From Verrucomicrobiota bacterium (lineage in GTDB: Bacteria; Verrucomicrobiota; Verrucomicrobiia; Verrucomicrobiales; DEV007), in contig JAHDID010000011.1 of assembly GCA_020630975.1 (NCBI GenBank), forward strand, positions 62,001-126,000: DNA of 64,000 bases, written 5' to 3'. The position numbers were made by a program, and so were the translations under genes. Shown here in pieces: positions 17,467 through 27,006 of the stretch (its first letter is position 1; each line of letters begins with the position of its first letter). The notes beneath the pieces were generated by a model, which was given only the letters and a program-made list of their open reading frames with translations, was not told the origin of the DNA and did not search any database.

Positions 17467-19098
17467 TTACCAGCGCTCTGGATTGATCGCTCTCGCATCG
17501 GCCAGCGGAGTATCCGGACTGTTGCCGACATTATCATTCAAGATGCGCACCAATTCCTCGATCGCTTCTCTCTCGAGATGGATGCCATGTTTGCCCTTGA
17601 TCACCCTCTCCGAGGCGACACCAGAGATCGAGCTACTGGCATACTGTACTACCCCGTCGGAGCTTTCCTCCTTGGCGACACGAGAACCCTTCTCATTACC
17701 GATGATAGAGTGATAAGTCACCGTAGGACTCAGCGGTAGAGGAGATAACAGCTTGATCGCAGCAGACTGCTCGCTCAGCTGCTGGACCGAAGTCGGCACA
17801 CGCCCGACGATCTCCCGCCCCACTGGCGTGAGCTGATTGTCAGACTCCATCAGCAGTAGCTTGCCCAGAGATACCAGATGGTTCGGCGCTTGGATGATCC
17901 ACTCTGCTACCATAACATTCGGCCGATCCGCCTTGGGTGAGCCCTGGTGAGGCACCGCCAGAAAGACCACTCGATCAATCTCTGGGATCGGCTGAAAATC
18001 GAACATATCGCTGAGCAGCTCGCGATCCCTCACGGGCACATTCAGCTCCTCTGCAGGCACTTTAAACACCTGCTCCCACAGCCCATCACCACTCTGCGTG
18101 AGAGGCTTCGAGATCAGACCACCCATACTGTGCGCGATCACCGTCACGCGATTCGACAAAGAGCCTCGACTACGGCGGTAAGACAGCATCTGCTGCACCT
18201 CATCTCGGAGAGTAGCTGAAAGAAAGGGGATAGGCGCACCAGTCGGGTAGCCAAAGGTCCAGAACTCGTATCGATCGCGCACGATCGGGTCGGCCATCAT
18301 TTCATTGAGAGTGTTGTTCCACGTATTAGGAGTCGACTTCAGGCCATGGATGAGGATCACTGGGATCTTTTCGGGATCGAACGCCGAGATCCGGAAGAGC
18401 CCCATATGCCGAGAAAACTTCTCGTATTTGATCAATCCCGAAAGATTCACAAACTGAGTCTGCCTATCGAAAAGGTCACGCGCGATCGACGCGGTGTAGT
18501 CAGCCGACAGCGGGAAGCTATTTTCCCCTAGGGTATAAACGGTATTTTCCTCCAGCGTCGGATCGAGGAAGCGCATCACTGGGCGATAGGGATCATCGAG
18601 ATCCAGCACCGCTGTCACCGGATACCAGAGCCCGGTATCCGCGATCATCGAGTCTTTTGGGGTCCACTTCTGGCGCACCACCAGTGGAGCTCCCAGACCA
18701 TCCACCACGGTATCCGAGCGCAGCCCTTTTTTCACCCGTATCGCATAGGTCGGTATCACGCGGTCGACGTGGTTGGGCGTCTCGATACCGGCCGTATCGA
18801 TGGTCAGCGGCAGGTCGCCGTTGTTGGTTTTCAGCGTCAGCGGGGCCGCTGCCCGACGCGTCATACGAAAAGAGATCTGCGAGACGACCTGATCGACCAC
18901 CTCATTGTACGGCTCGATCACGCTCTCATCACCATGCTTGATGGCCAGCCAGTAGGCGGCAGCCAGGTCGAGATTGATTGGCTCTTTAAAAGGGGCGATC
19001 GAGCCCTGCTTCAGCTTGATGTGCTTTTTGGCACAGCCCACCTGGCTGATCACTATGATCAGTGCCAATAGCCAGGTGAACGTGAATCGTGGAAGCAT
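17467..19098 (-). CDS. Alpha/beta-hydrolase lipoprotein (lipase/PGAP1-like)
   Basis: 543 residues. The leader ends in the lipobox-like SQVGC with Cys22, so the protein is probably lipid-anchored. VILIHGLKSTPNTWNN is the oxyanion-hole region of an alpha/beta hydrolase, and VIAHSMGGL is the nucleophile elbow (Ser near residue 324). VFLAVPHQGSP is typical of lipase/PGAP1-like folds, and KGKHGIHLEREAIEEL near the end may supply the catalytic His. The first 230 residues have no recognised domain. It likely hydrolyses a lipid or ester at the cell envelope. It is the first gene of a two-gene unit with the small tyrosine phosphatase. Confidence 0.8.
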   Translation of the reverse strand: MLPRFTFTWLLALIIVISQVGCAKKHIKLKQGSIAPFKEPINLDLAAAYWLAIKHGDESVIEPYNEVVDQVVSQISFRMTRRAAAPLTLKTNNGDLPLTIDTAGIETPNHVDRVIPTYAIRVKKGLRSDTVVDGLGAPLVVRQKWTPKDSMIADTGLWYPVTAVLDLDDPYRPVMRFLDPTLEENTVYTLGENSFPLSADYTASIARDLFDRQTQFVNLSGLIKYEKFSRHMGLFRISAFDPEKIPVILIHGLKSTPNTWNNTLNEMMADPIVRDRYEFWTFGYPTGAPIPFLSATLRDEVQQMLSYRRSRGSLSNRVTVIAHSMGGLISKPLTQSGDGLWEQVFKVPAEELNVPVRDRELLSDMFDFQPIPEIDRVVFLAVPHQGSPKADRPNVMVAEWIIQAPNHLVSLGKLLLMESDNQLTPVGREIVGRVPTSVQQLSEQSAAIKLLSPLPLSPTVTYHSIIGNEKGSRVAKEESSDGVVQYASSSISGVASERVIKGKHGIHLEREAIEELVRILNDNVGNSPDTPLADARAINPERW

Positions 19099-19304
19099 GT
19101 GTTTGTCCTTTTTACAGGATACCGAAACTAGACGCGTTTTGCTTTCAAATCTTCAGAAAAAATTGTACTGAAATTTTCTGAGAATTTACTAGGAATCTGT
19201 GTCCGTTGTTGTTTAGGCTGGCAGGGTTTTCCTCCTCTGGGAAGGCTTAAACCTAACATAGCTACAGCGCTTTTTCCAAACTAGAAATTTAGCATACCTT
19301 AAAC

Positions 19305-20630
19305 ATGAACTTTCAATGTCCCACATGCAGCATCACGCTCCAGGCAGAGCCCGAATTCGCTGGCAAAGCGGTGAAGTGCCCCTCGTGTAGCACTCGGATC
19401 GAAATCCCTGAAGATTTTGGCCAGTTCGTAGCCGAGGAGCAGAATGCTGCCGACGGTTTTGAGGGCGATCCAGGTCTCCCAGAGCTGAACCTCAGCACCA
19501 AACATGGTGCCCACCCTGCAAGCGTCAGCCTATGGATCGGTCTACTGATCGGCATCGGCTTCACGGCGTTCGTCTATTTTGTGATGATGATCCTGCCACA
19601 AACAGCGATGGAGGACGGAACATCCGTCAGACCATGGATCGCTCAGTTTTTCCTCGAGCGTGGCTGGCCTCAGTATGCCTCTACTTTCCTGACTGGCTGG
19701 TGTATCGGTATCTTGGTGCTGAAAGCACTGAACATCCAGAAACAGCGCCGCGCGATGCTTATCCAAGCCCTGCCAGACAGCATCTCTCAAGAGGTGAACG
19801 TGCACAATCTTAAGGAGTTCCACGACAACCTTCTCAACTTCCCAACCAAGCTGCGTAACACCTACATGGTGAACCGTATCCGCAAGGCTCTGGAATATTT
19901 TTACATCCGTCAGAACAACCCAGAGACAGCTCAGATGGTCAATTCTCTGTCGGACATCGATAACAATAAGGTGATCGGTAGCTACGCAATGGTGAAGGTT
20001 TTCCTCTGGGCCGTGCCGATTATGGGCTTTATTGGTACAGTTCTAGGTATCGGTGCAGCGATCGGTAAATTCGGCGACGTCCTCGGTGGTGGCGGCGGCG
20101 ACGGCGACATCATGTCCGCGCTGACTCCAGTTCTCGGCTCGATGGGTATGGCGTTCGATACGACCCTTCTAGCTCTTGTTTTCTCAATCATCCTCGCTTT
20201 CCCAGCCAGTGCTCTGCAAGGTCAGGAGGAAGACGTGGTAACCGAGGTCGATGACTACTGCATCGACAATTTCCTCAAGCGTCTCGACGATGGCGGTGCT
20301 GGCAAGGCTCAGTTCGACGGCGATGCCGACTTCCTACGCTCGATCGGCGAGAGCATCGCCAGCAGCAACAAGGATGTGATGGAGCGCTTCGAAGGGGCTC
20401 AAAAGACCATGTCGACCAACCTCAAGGACCAGACCGAAAGCGCTGCCAAGATCGCTGAGGCTGTCGAGAAGCAGATCGTCAATATCGAGACACGCGCCAA
20501 GAACTTCGAGACCTCTCTCGACAAAGGTTACTTCGAGAACATTTCCAACGGCATCAACAACCTGAACCAAGTCCTGCGTGACCTGAATGGTAAGCAAGTC
20601 GTGGTGAAGAAGAAGTGGTTCGGCAAGTAA
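19305..20630 (+). CDS. ExbB/MotA/ZorA-like proton-channel protein with N-terminal zinc ribbon
   Basis: 441 residues. Residues 1-40 form a CX2C...CX2C zinc ribbon (Cys5, Cys8, Cys25, Cys28) common in PVC proteins. A first membrane helix lies near 73-96 (IGLLIGIGFTAFVYFVMMIL) and a second near 125-145. The MotA/TolQ/ExbB core is at about 225-305, with VPIMGFIGTVLGIGAAIGKF and a third and fourth helix including TTLLALVFSIILAFPAS. The C-terminal 110 residues are helical (MERFEGAQKTMSTNLKDQTESAAKI) and could reach into the cytoplasm, as in ZorA. It should be the pentameric stator of an ion-driven complex with the next two products. It is the first gene of a three-gene operon. The downstream force receiver is unknown. 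Confidence 0.82.
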   Translation: MNFQCPTCSITLQAEPEFAGKAVKCPSCSTRIEIPEDFGQFVAEEQNAADGFEGDPGLPELNLSTKHGAHPASVSLWIGLLIGIGFTAFVYFVMMILPQTAMEDGTSVRPWIAQFFLERGWPQYASTFLTGWCIGILVLKALNIQKQRRAMLIQALPDSISQEVNVHNLKEFHDNLLNFPTKLRNTYMVNRIRKALEYFYIRQNNPETAQMVNSLSDIDNNKVIGSYAMVKVFLWAVPIMGFIGTVLGIGAAIGKFGDVLGGGGGDGDIMSALTPVLGSMGMAFDTTLLALVFSIILAFPASALQGQEEDVVTEVDDYCIDNFLKRLDDGGAGKAQFDGDADFLRSIGESIASSNKDVMERFEGAQKTMSTNLKDQTESAAKIAEAVEKQIVNIETRAKNFETSLDKGYFENISNGINNLNQVLRDLNGKQVVVKKKWFGK

Positions 20631-20658
20631 ATCCCCAGCCAGCCAGTAGACGAAAAAG

Positions 20659-20676
20659 GGAGCGTGAATGCGCTCC
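20659..20676 (+). other. Intercistronic hairpin between the ExbB-like and first ExbD-like genes
   Basis: GGAGCG-TGAATG-CGCTCC forms a short GC-rich stem in the 88-bp gap. There is no T-run after it, so it is more likely an mRNA-processing or stability element than a terminator. Confidence 0.4.
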
Positions 20677-20718
20677 TGCGTCACAAACTATGGGCTAACG
20701 AGCAACACAAGGTAGAAT

Positions 20719-21564
20719 ATGGCAAAACGCAGAGATCCCGGGATGGCGGTGAACTTGTTCCCCTTCCTCAGTGTGCTCGTCTCCATCATCGGCTGTCTGA
20801 CCCTGATCATCGTTGTTATTAACGTCGATCAGATGGACAAGGCCAAAGATGGCCAGACCGACGAGGAGCTGGAGCGTGCGGAAGAGTGGAAAGAGCTGAA
20901 AGAGGAACAAGAACAAAAGCGAGAGGAAATCGAAAAACTCAAAACGGAGGTAGCTGATAACCTCGAAGAAAATCGCGACACTATTGCGAAGCGCGAAAAA
21001 CTGCGAATGCTCAAATCAACTCTGAAAAACAAGGATGAGATCGAAGAGACCCTCGACAAATTGATTGAAGAGCACAACAAGCTAACACGCTCCGAAAAAG
21101 ACTTGGATAAACAGCATCCAGAAATTCTTGAGGAAATCAGAAAAGTAGAAGCCGAAATCGCTAAACTTGATCTTGATCCAGACCCACCAAAGCTACGGAT
21201 CTCTCCTACAGGATCAGGAATTGGACTTACCTCACGCTTTATCGAAGCCACAGGAAATGGCCTTTACTACCATCACAGTCTTACCGAAGACCCTTTACCA
21301 ATCGCTGGAGGCAATGCCTTAGCTACCGACGAAGTTTTCCAAAATGTTCTTAAAGATGTAGGTAGCAAGGCTACTTATCGGTTGATTTTCTTAGTGAGAG
21401 GCGACTCAACCAAAGTCGTAGCTGCCGCCCAAAAACAGATTGATAATTTCAACGACCGGTATCGAGATAGATCAGGCTTCTATCCAATTACGCCTGGAAA
21501 AATGCCCCTTCTTAGCAAGGGCAAAGTCGACCTATCACCATTCCGCGCTTCATTTGCGAAATAG
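20719..21564 (+). CDS. ExbD-like membrane protein lacking the proton-carrying Asp
   Basis: 281 residues. One N-terminal membrane helix, VNLFPFLSVLVSIIGCLTLIIVVI, aligns without gaps to the ExbD segment INVTPFIDVMLVLLII. The essential Asp is replaced by Ser18. A long charged coiled coil (about 45-150, EEWKELKEEQEQKREEIEKL...) is followed by a globular domain ending near residue 280 (TYRLIFLVRGDSTKVVAAAQKQIDNF), an ExbD/OmpA-like periplasmic fold. It is paired with the next gene, which also starts MAKR and has Asp18 at the same place. A heterodimer with a single protonatable partner is a reasonable inference. The sequence turns visibly more AT-rich after the membrane segment. Confidence 0.75.
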   Translation: MAKRRDPGMAVNLFPFLSVLVSIIGCLTLIIVVINVDQMDKAKDGQTDEELERAEEWKELKEEQEQKREEIEKLKTEVADNLEENRDTIAKREKLRMLKSTLKNKDEIEETLDKLIEEHNKLTRSEKDLDKQHPEILEEIRKVEAEIAKLDLDPDPPKLRISPTGSGIGLTSRFIEATGNGLYYHHSLTEDPLPIAGGNALATDEVFQNVLKDVGSKATYRLIFLVRGDSTKVVAAAQKQIDNFNDRYRDRSGFYPITPGKMPLLSKGKVDLSPFRASFAK

Positions 21565-21606
21565 CATTATTCCACTCCTCCCAAAACTTAAACCACTTTT
21601 TGTAAA

Positions 21607-23346
21607 ATGGCCAAACGAGCAAAAGTAGAAGAAGAACGCAGCATGGACTCGCTGCTCGATGCGATGACCAATGTGGTCGGTATCCTTCTACTCATCCTAA
21701 CTGTCGTCAGTCTCGGTATCACTACCGAGGTGAAAAAGATGATCGAGAACATGCCCGACATCAGCCAGGAAGAATTGGAGGATATGCGGGAAAGCCACAA
21801 AAAGACTTTGGCAAACCTTGAAGACATCCGAACGACACGAGATGATGTCGTAAAAAATACAATCACCCCTGAGCAAGAAGTCCAACTGGCCGCCGATCTG
21901 AAAAAATTCGAAGAGGAAAATAGTGACCTTGCCACTTTAGCCGACACAATTGCATCCTGGAAACAGAAGGTCGATGCAGTCAAACCCGTTGAAGCCGAAA
22001 AGCAGGAGAGAAACAAAGCAGAACTAAAACGCCTTAGAGAACTAGAAGCTATACTCGCCAACAAGGACCCCATAATACAACCCGAGCCACATGAGCTAAA
22101 AATGCCTAACCCGCGATCAGCGAAGGGAAAAACAAAAGTTTATTACGTAGCAGTCAAACACAACAAAGTCTACTCAATAGGAGAGCCATATGCTATGGTA
22201 GAAAGGATAGGCTTAGATTTAGACCGCGACTATGAAAAAGTAGCTTACGACGCAGGGGAACTTGGAGACTACTCATTTACTCTCAAAACCCCTAAAACAT
22301 ACCTAAACGATAAGAAGGAGCGAAAGATACTAGAGTACAAAGTCGACTTTTCAGCTAAATCACCTCGAATTCAAGAGCAGCTAGATTATATGAAACCACC
22401 AATCTTTAAGTGGTGGTCTTTTAAAGACGGAAAAGATATATCCGAATCCAAGCCTGTTTTTGAATGGATTTTCGGAAAAACCGAAGAACAAATAGAAAGC
22501 AAGAGAGAGTGGAACTTAGTTAAACTAAGGCTTGATAAGAAGAAATTAGAAAATTATTTCAAAGAAAACTATCAGGGAAAAAACGATGTAAATTACCACC
22601 AGACAATTGCTAATGATCAAGTCTTCATTCATGTAACTGTAAATCCCGAAAAAGGCGTTCCTATTGATCAACTAAGACAACCAACCACCGAGTTTGCAAC
22701 ATTAGTCAAAGAAGCCGCCTCAGCACAGAACCGAGTGAATAGCTTAATTAAATACTACGTTGCGCCAGATAGCTTTGAGACCTATCTGGCAGCACGAGAG
22801 ATAACAGAAGCAGTTAAATTAGATGCGAGCTGGGAAATATGGAATTCAGCAAAACTTGAGAAGGATCAGTTGCGCCCTGTATTAGAACTAGAAAAGTGGG
22901 TATATGACCTCACTAAGCTCCCTGCTGAAGGCTATTCCAAAACTAGCAAAACAGCTGGTCCATTACTTGTGGATAACGCGACAAAGGCAGCCAACGATTT
23001 TAAATCACTTCCCGGGAACTTAAAAGTACCTGAGGATAACTTAGGTTATGAAAGTCCAGAAGCTTACAAGACCGCGTTAAGTAAAAAAAGAGAAGGATGG
23101 ATCAAAGGTTTTAGGTGGCACGTGGAAAACTTATACAAATCACCTTGGACGGCCCTCGAATCGGATGGTGCATCAGATGCAAAGGCGAGCATACGAATTG
23201 AGCAGGGTGTTCAACCACCCAAACTACTTTTCACACGAGTGTTTAACCCTTCAAATCCGCCAATGGCTCCAGACAGTAAGAAGAACGAAACCAAAAAGAA
23301 AGATGGAGAAGATAAACCACCCAAACCCGGCTTCACTCTCGACTAG
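21607..23346 (+). CDS. Large ExbD-like protein with intact membrane Asp and long periplasmic domain
   Basis: 579 residues. MDSLLDAMTNVVGILLLILTVVSLG is the single membrane helix, with Asp18 in the ExbD proton-carrier position. Asp14 is also nearby. A coiled coil follows (about 40-150). The large remainder (about 160-560) has no family I recognise. It contains KVYYVAVKHNKVYSIGEPYAMVER, which resembles the ends of related PVC proteins, and ends in a lysine/proline-rich tail. It is the third gene of the operon with the zinc-ribbon ExbB-like protein, 42 bp after the Ser18 paralogue, and is closed by a strong terminator. Codon use after the first 150 bp is more AT-rich than in neighbouring genes. 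Confidence 0.72.
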   Translation: MAKRAKVEEERSMDSLLDAMTNVVGILLLILTVVSLGITTEVKKMIENMPDISQEELEDMRESHKKTLANLEDIRTTRDDVVKNTITPEQEVQLAADLKKFEEENSDLATLADTIASWKQKVDAVKPVEAEKQERNKAELKRLRELEAILANKDPIIQPEPHELKMPNPRSAKGKTKVYYVAVKHNKVYSIGEPYAMVERIGLDLDRDYEKVAYDAGELGDYSFTLKTPKTYLNDKKERKILEYKVDFSAKSPRIQEQLDYMKPPIFKWWSFKDGKDISESKPVFEWIFGKTEEQIESKREWNLVKLRLDKKKLENYFKENYQGKNDVNYHQTIANDQVFIHVTVNPEKGVPIDQLRQPTTEFATLVKEAASAQNRVNSLIKYYVAPDSFETYLAAREITEAVKLDASWEIWNSAKLEKDQLRPVLELEKWVYDLTKLPAEGYSKTSKTAGPLLVDNATKAANDFKSLPGNLKVPEDNLGYESPEAYKTALSKKREGWIKGFRWHVENLYKSPWTALESDGASDAKASIRIEQGVQPPKLLFTRVFNPSNPPMAPDSKKNETKKKDGEDKPPKPGFTLD

Positions 23347-23352
23347 ATCGTA

Positions 23353-23373
23353 GATTCGACTTCAGTCGAAATC
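23353..23373 (+). repeat. Short palindrome GATTCGACT-tc-AGTCGAAATC
   Basis: A near-perfect inverted repeat six bases after the stop codon of the ExbD-like gene. A second copy, GATTCGACT-tt-AGTCGAATC, directly follows the PKS stop at 63727. It lies immediately upstream of the terminator. Confidence 0.7.
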
Positions 23374-23376
23374 ATC

Positions 23377-23404
23377 AGGCTGGGCAATTCGCCCAGCCTT
23401 TTTT
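23377..23404 (+). terminator. Strong rho-independent terminator of the ExbB/ExbD-like operon
   Basis: AGGCTGGGC-AATTC-GCCCAGCCT forms a nine-pair GC-rich stem followed by six T residues, 30 bp after the stop of the third operon gene. Confidence 0.92.
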
Positions 23405-23431
23405 GTTTCCACATACGTTCGCTCTAGCGCT

Positions 23432-24442
23432 CTAGCCTATCCCTCCCAGCACCGTCTTACCAATCGCTGTCCCGCTCTCTTGTAGCGTGTGCGCCTCGAT
23501 CAGACTCTCGACGGTCATCACCCCGAGATCCGTGGTCACCGTAGAGATTAGCTCCCCATCATCCAGCATCTGCGAGACTCGGTTCAGCAGCTCGCCCTGC
23601 ACAGCGATGTCCTCGGTCCCAAACATCGACCGAGCGAACATGAACTCCCAACTAAAGCTAAGCGCCTTCGGCTTGATAGAATTGATGTCGAAATCCTTCG
23701 GGTCGTCGATCAGCACGATGTGCCCACGAGGCTGGATCAGCTCGACGATACCGGAAAAATGCTGCTCGGTCTGCGTGAGTGCCGCCACGTAGCGTGGTGC
23801 AATGTCGTGCTCTCTTAGCTGCTCGACTAGCGATTCATGATGATTGATCACGATATCTGCACCCATCTTCTCCACCCACTCCACCGTCTCCGGTCGAGAA
23901 GCGGTAGCGATCACCTGTAGCCTCGTGAGCTTTTTCGCCAATTGGATCAAGATCGAGCCAACACCACCTGCACCACCGATGATCAAAATACTCTCCCCCG
24001 CACCGCCGCCCTCTTCCAGAGCCAGAGAATCAAACAACATCTCCCAAGCTGTAATCGCCGTCAGCGGAATACCAGCTGCCTCAGGGAAGCCCAGACTCTT
24101 TGGCTTTCGCCCAACGATCCGCTCATCCACAGCATGCAACTCCGCATTCGTCCCCGGTCGCGTCAGATCACCAGAGTAGAAAACCTCATCACCCACAGCA
24201 AATAACTCTACCTCACTACCGATCTCCTGCACGATCCCAGCAGCATCGTAACCCATGATGCGCGGCACACCGCCCTCTGGCTCAAAGCGGACTCTCACCT
24301 TGGTATCCACAGGATTCATCGACACACCGAGCACTTCGACCAACATATCACGCGATCCCAAAGTCGCTGCGGGAGCTTGAAACTCTGTCAAAATACCTGG
24401 CGTGGTGATAGATCCAGTCTGAGTGTAGCCAATCGCTTTCAT
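23432..24442 (-). CDS. Zinc-type alcohol dehydrogenase-like quinone oxidoreductase (MDR family)
   Basis: 336 residues, normal for the family. The N-terminal [21 protein letters not shown] and [11 protein letters not shown] match the TIGR02817-type MDR oxidoreductases. [17 protein letters not shown] is the GroES-like domain, and [21 protein letters not shown] the Rossmann NADPH site (GGAGGVGS). The catalytic zinc Cys/His set of true alcohol dehydrogenases is absent, so it is probably an NADPH-dependent reductase of quinones or enones in the cytoplasm. It is a single gene, convergent with the ExbD-like operon, with about 27 bp between the terminator and its stop codon. Confidence 0.88.
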   Translation of the reverse strand: MKAIGYTQTGSITTPGILTEFQAPAATLGSRDMLVEVLGVSMNPVDTKVRVRFEPEGGVPRIMGYDAAGIVQEIGSEVELFAVGDEVFYSGDLTRPGTNAELHAVDERIVGRKPKSLGFPEAAGIPLTAITAWEMLFDSLALEEGGGAGESILIIGGAGGVGSILIQLAKKLTRLQVIATASRPETVEWVEKMGADIVINHHESLVEQLREHDIAPRYVAALTQTEQHFSGIVELIQPRGHIVLIDDPKDFDINSIKPKALSFSWEFMFARSMFGTEDIAVQGELLNRVSQMLDDGELISTVTTDLGVMTVESLIEAHTLQESGTAIGKTVLGGIG

Positions 24443-24516
24443 ACCAGTTCAGTAAATCGAAAAAAAACGGATTTCAACAGTCCCATAAAAGACAAAAACG
24501 AGGTTTCACCTATACT

Positions 24517-26859
24517 TCACCTCTGCTCTAAGACGATACTATCCAAATACAAATTCACTCCAGCCTCGCAAGATATATAGTATCTCAACTTCTGTTTACC
24601 TAGGTGCTCGCTAGGTATCATTCCAGTCACATCCACCCAACTATCGGTCTTTAGATCGACACGACTGATGCGTCTAAACTCTTTCTTGCCACCATTCACC
24701 TCCCAGCCCAGCATCAGGTAGCCCTCGCATGCCTTAGATGCCTTGACCGATAACCTGACGAAGTTGGCTTTGGTCTCTTCAGCCACTTGATTGAGATCGA
24801 TCTGAAAAGAATGAAATGGCTTGGAACGCCCTGTCACACAGATATAGGCATATCCATTCCTCAACGCCAACAATGCGACAGGCCCCGCACCGCTAAGGAA
24901 TGCAGGCCGCTCTCCATCTGCAAAATCAAAAGTCTGCGACCACGACGCCTCCGTAGGCTCTGTCTGCGCTGCAGTGTCCTCCGCCCTAGCATCCCGCTGC
25001 ATGATCGGCTGCCACCGGCTCAGGACTTCTGCAGCAGGACCGATCTGGTCGAACTTTTGTCGAAAATCATAGGCGCTAGCATCAGCAAATGCAGGGTCCA
25101 TCACTCGGTTGCCAGACCAGCTATCATCCCTAGCCAAGACTGACTGCAGGCTCTGCGTGTGCCCACTAGGTAGATGGTGTGCCGTGCCTTTGTCTGCTCG
25201 ATACACGATAGTTGTGGGATCATCCGATCCGTCGTAAAACAGATTGTGTTTGATCACATTCACCACCTCCGCTGGCACTTCGATATCGACGCCATTGCCA
25301 TTCGGGCTTTTGCGCGCACTCATAATGGTCTTTTTGTCCATGCCCATGGCGATTGCCTCTTCCTCTGATTTCCACGATAGATCAGTAGGCAGGCTGCCGT
25401 CGGGGCGGACTGGCGACACGCCTGCCCACCGCAGACGGTCGTTCAAGGTACGCCGATCTTTGATTCGCTGTTTCAGTGCTAGGTAGAGATTCTTGCCATC
25501 GATAGTGGTCAATCCGCGGTCGACCTTTTCTTTATTGAGAGCTTGCTCGGAGATACTGAGTACCGACTTACCCGGATTGACGATGATGTTCTTCTCGATC
25601 GACCAATGGTAGAACCCAAACACATCCAGCGGCGTCTTACCCGCAGTATGGATCAGATTATTCTGAAACACCAAATCTGTACCACGCTCGGCTTTTACCG
25701 TTTTTTCGTAGCGAGAGTTGATAAATAAATTATTTCGAAACACGACATCAGAGATGCGATTTTCCATATCGATCTCGGCCCCTTTGATACCCCGATTGTT
25801 ATAAAACAAATTCCCCTCGATCACCGCTCCTGAGAATCGCACATCGAAGTGGATCGATGCCGCATTGAGCCCTAGATCATGGATGTAGTTCCCTGCTACT
25901 TTAGTGTTTCGCATGCTATTGCCATTGATCGATAGAGCCTCGACCTCGTAGCCCTGCTGATCGTCGGCATAGCGGCGTACGTGCGATACCTCGCAGTTGA
26001 GGATAGCATTGTTGGAGAAAAATTCGGTAGGAGTGCCGGCGTAGTTCGCATTCAGGCTGATACCCCGGCCATAGCCATTCTTTAGCCGACAGTTTCGGTA
26101 GGTCACATTGGAGCATTTCAGCGTCTCAAAGGCAGTGCCCATCCAACCATCGACATCGAGATTTTGCAGGACGATGCTATTGCAATTGACCAACTTACTG
26201 GCAGCACCGCCATAGACCATCAGCCCTCCGACGCGAGCCGGAGGCTTGGATGGGCCTAGATTACACATCACTATCCCATCGATGATCATGAACTGACAGC
26301 CGACTAACTCTAGAACCTGCTCGCGCTTGCCGATCGAAAAGCGCCCAGTGATCTCTCCACCCACAGGGCGGTAGCGGATCAACCAATTACCACCATTGGC
26401 ACGCGATACCTGATACACCCCAGTCCCCTGCAGAAACTCGGTATCACGATACTCATGCACTAGCACGGAACTGTCGTGATACAGCATGTGTGGATACTGT
26501 CCGACTCTCGCTTCGAAAAGCCCCTTGCCAGCAGGCTTCCAATTGATCTGCGCAGGGTCATCTCCTTTAAAAATGACATTCCCAGGCTCAGCGACCTTGA
26601 TCGTGACAGGGCGACGAGGCTCACCCTTCACCCCCTGAAAAACCAATGGCCGCCGATACACCCCAGCCTGCAGCACTAGGGTATCGCCAGCCTCGAGCTT
26701 AGGCAGAGCCCCGTCTCCCGGAGCATAGCGATAGGTCTTAGCCTGTACAAGTACCGCTGAAAACGCTAGTAATAAGCCAAGGCAAGTCGAGACAGACTGC
26801 ACCGCGCATCTTCGCCCCGAGAGGGCGGCAGTCACCGTAGATAGACACGTATAGGGCAT
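24517..26859 (-). CDS. Secreted right-handed parallel beta-helix protein (polysaccharide-lyase-like)
   Basis: The start is moved from 26979 to 26859 (MPYTCLST...). The remaining leader then forms a signal peptide ending at AVLVQA, whereas the 40 residues before it are not signal-like. About 780 residues remain. YRYAPGDGALPKLEAGDTLVLQAGVYR is the classic opening of secreted parallel beta-helix proteins. Helix rungs with N-ladders (NCNSIVLQNLDVDGW, NVTYRNCRLKNGYG, NRISDVVFRNNLFIN, TDLVFQNNLIH) run to about residue 450. The last 160 residues form a beta-sandwich-like module. It may be a polysaccharide lyase or a glycan-binding protein. Catalytic residues cannot be assigned by eye. It is followed downstream by an MDR oxidoreductase and preceded by the BNR-like protein. 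Confidence 0.75.
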   Translation of the reverse strand: MPYTCLSTVTAALSGRRCAVQSVSTCLGLLLAFSAVLVQAKTYRYAPGDGALPKLEAGDTLVLQAGVYRRPLVFQGVKGEPRRPVTIKVAEPGNVIFKGDDPAQINWKPAGKGLFEARVGQYPHMLYHDSSVLVHEYRDTEFLQGTGVYQVSRANGGNWLIRYRPVGGEITGRFSIGKREQVLELVGCQFMIIDGIVMCNLGPSKPPARVGGLMVYGGAASKLVNCNSIVLQNLDVDGWMGTAFETLKCSNVTYRNCRLKNGYGRGISLNANYAGTPTEFFSNNAILNCEVSHVRRYADDQQGYEVEALSINGNSMRNTKVAGNYIHDLGLNAASIHFDVRFSGAVIEGNLFYNNRGIKGAEIDMENRISDVVFRNNLFINSRYEKTVKAERGTDLVFQNNLIHTAGKTPLDVFGFYHWSIEKNIIVNPGKSVLSISEQALNKEKVDRGLTTIDGKNLYLALKQRIKDRRTLNDRLRWAGVSPVRPDGSLPTDLSWKSEEEAIAMGMDKKTIMSARKSPNGNGVDIEVPAEVVNVIKHNLFYDGSDDPTTIVYRADKGTAHHLPSGHTQSLQSVLARDDSWSGNRVMDPAFADASAYDFRQKFDQIGPAAEVLSRWQPIMQRDARAEDTAAQTEPTEASWSQTFDFADGERPAFLSGAGPVALLALRNGYAYICVTGRSKPFHSFQIDLNQVAEETKANFVRLSVKASKACEGYLMLGWEVNGGKKEFRRISRVDLKTDSWVDVTGMIPSEHLGKQKLRYYISCEAGVNLYLDSIVLEQR

Positions 26860-27006
26860 GAGGCGACATTTGGCCAGTTTCGCCGTAAAATCTAGTCCGC
26901 TATCGAGACCGAATCTCTCAACAGGATCCCATCGAAAAGGCTCTCGGTAGCCGCAGCATGGCAAGAGCTGAAACCACATCTAACATCTCACGCATAGTCT
27001 CGGACA

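Noticed and set aside
20719-23346. Zorya anti-phage system
   Set aside because: The ExbB-like protein recalls ZorA, but there is no ZorC, ZorD or ZorE partner after it. Two ExbD-like proteins and a terminator follow instead, so a defence label is not supported.
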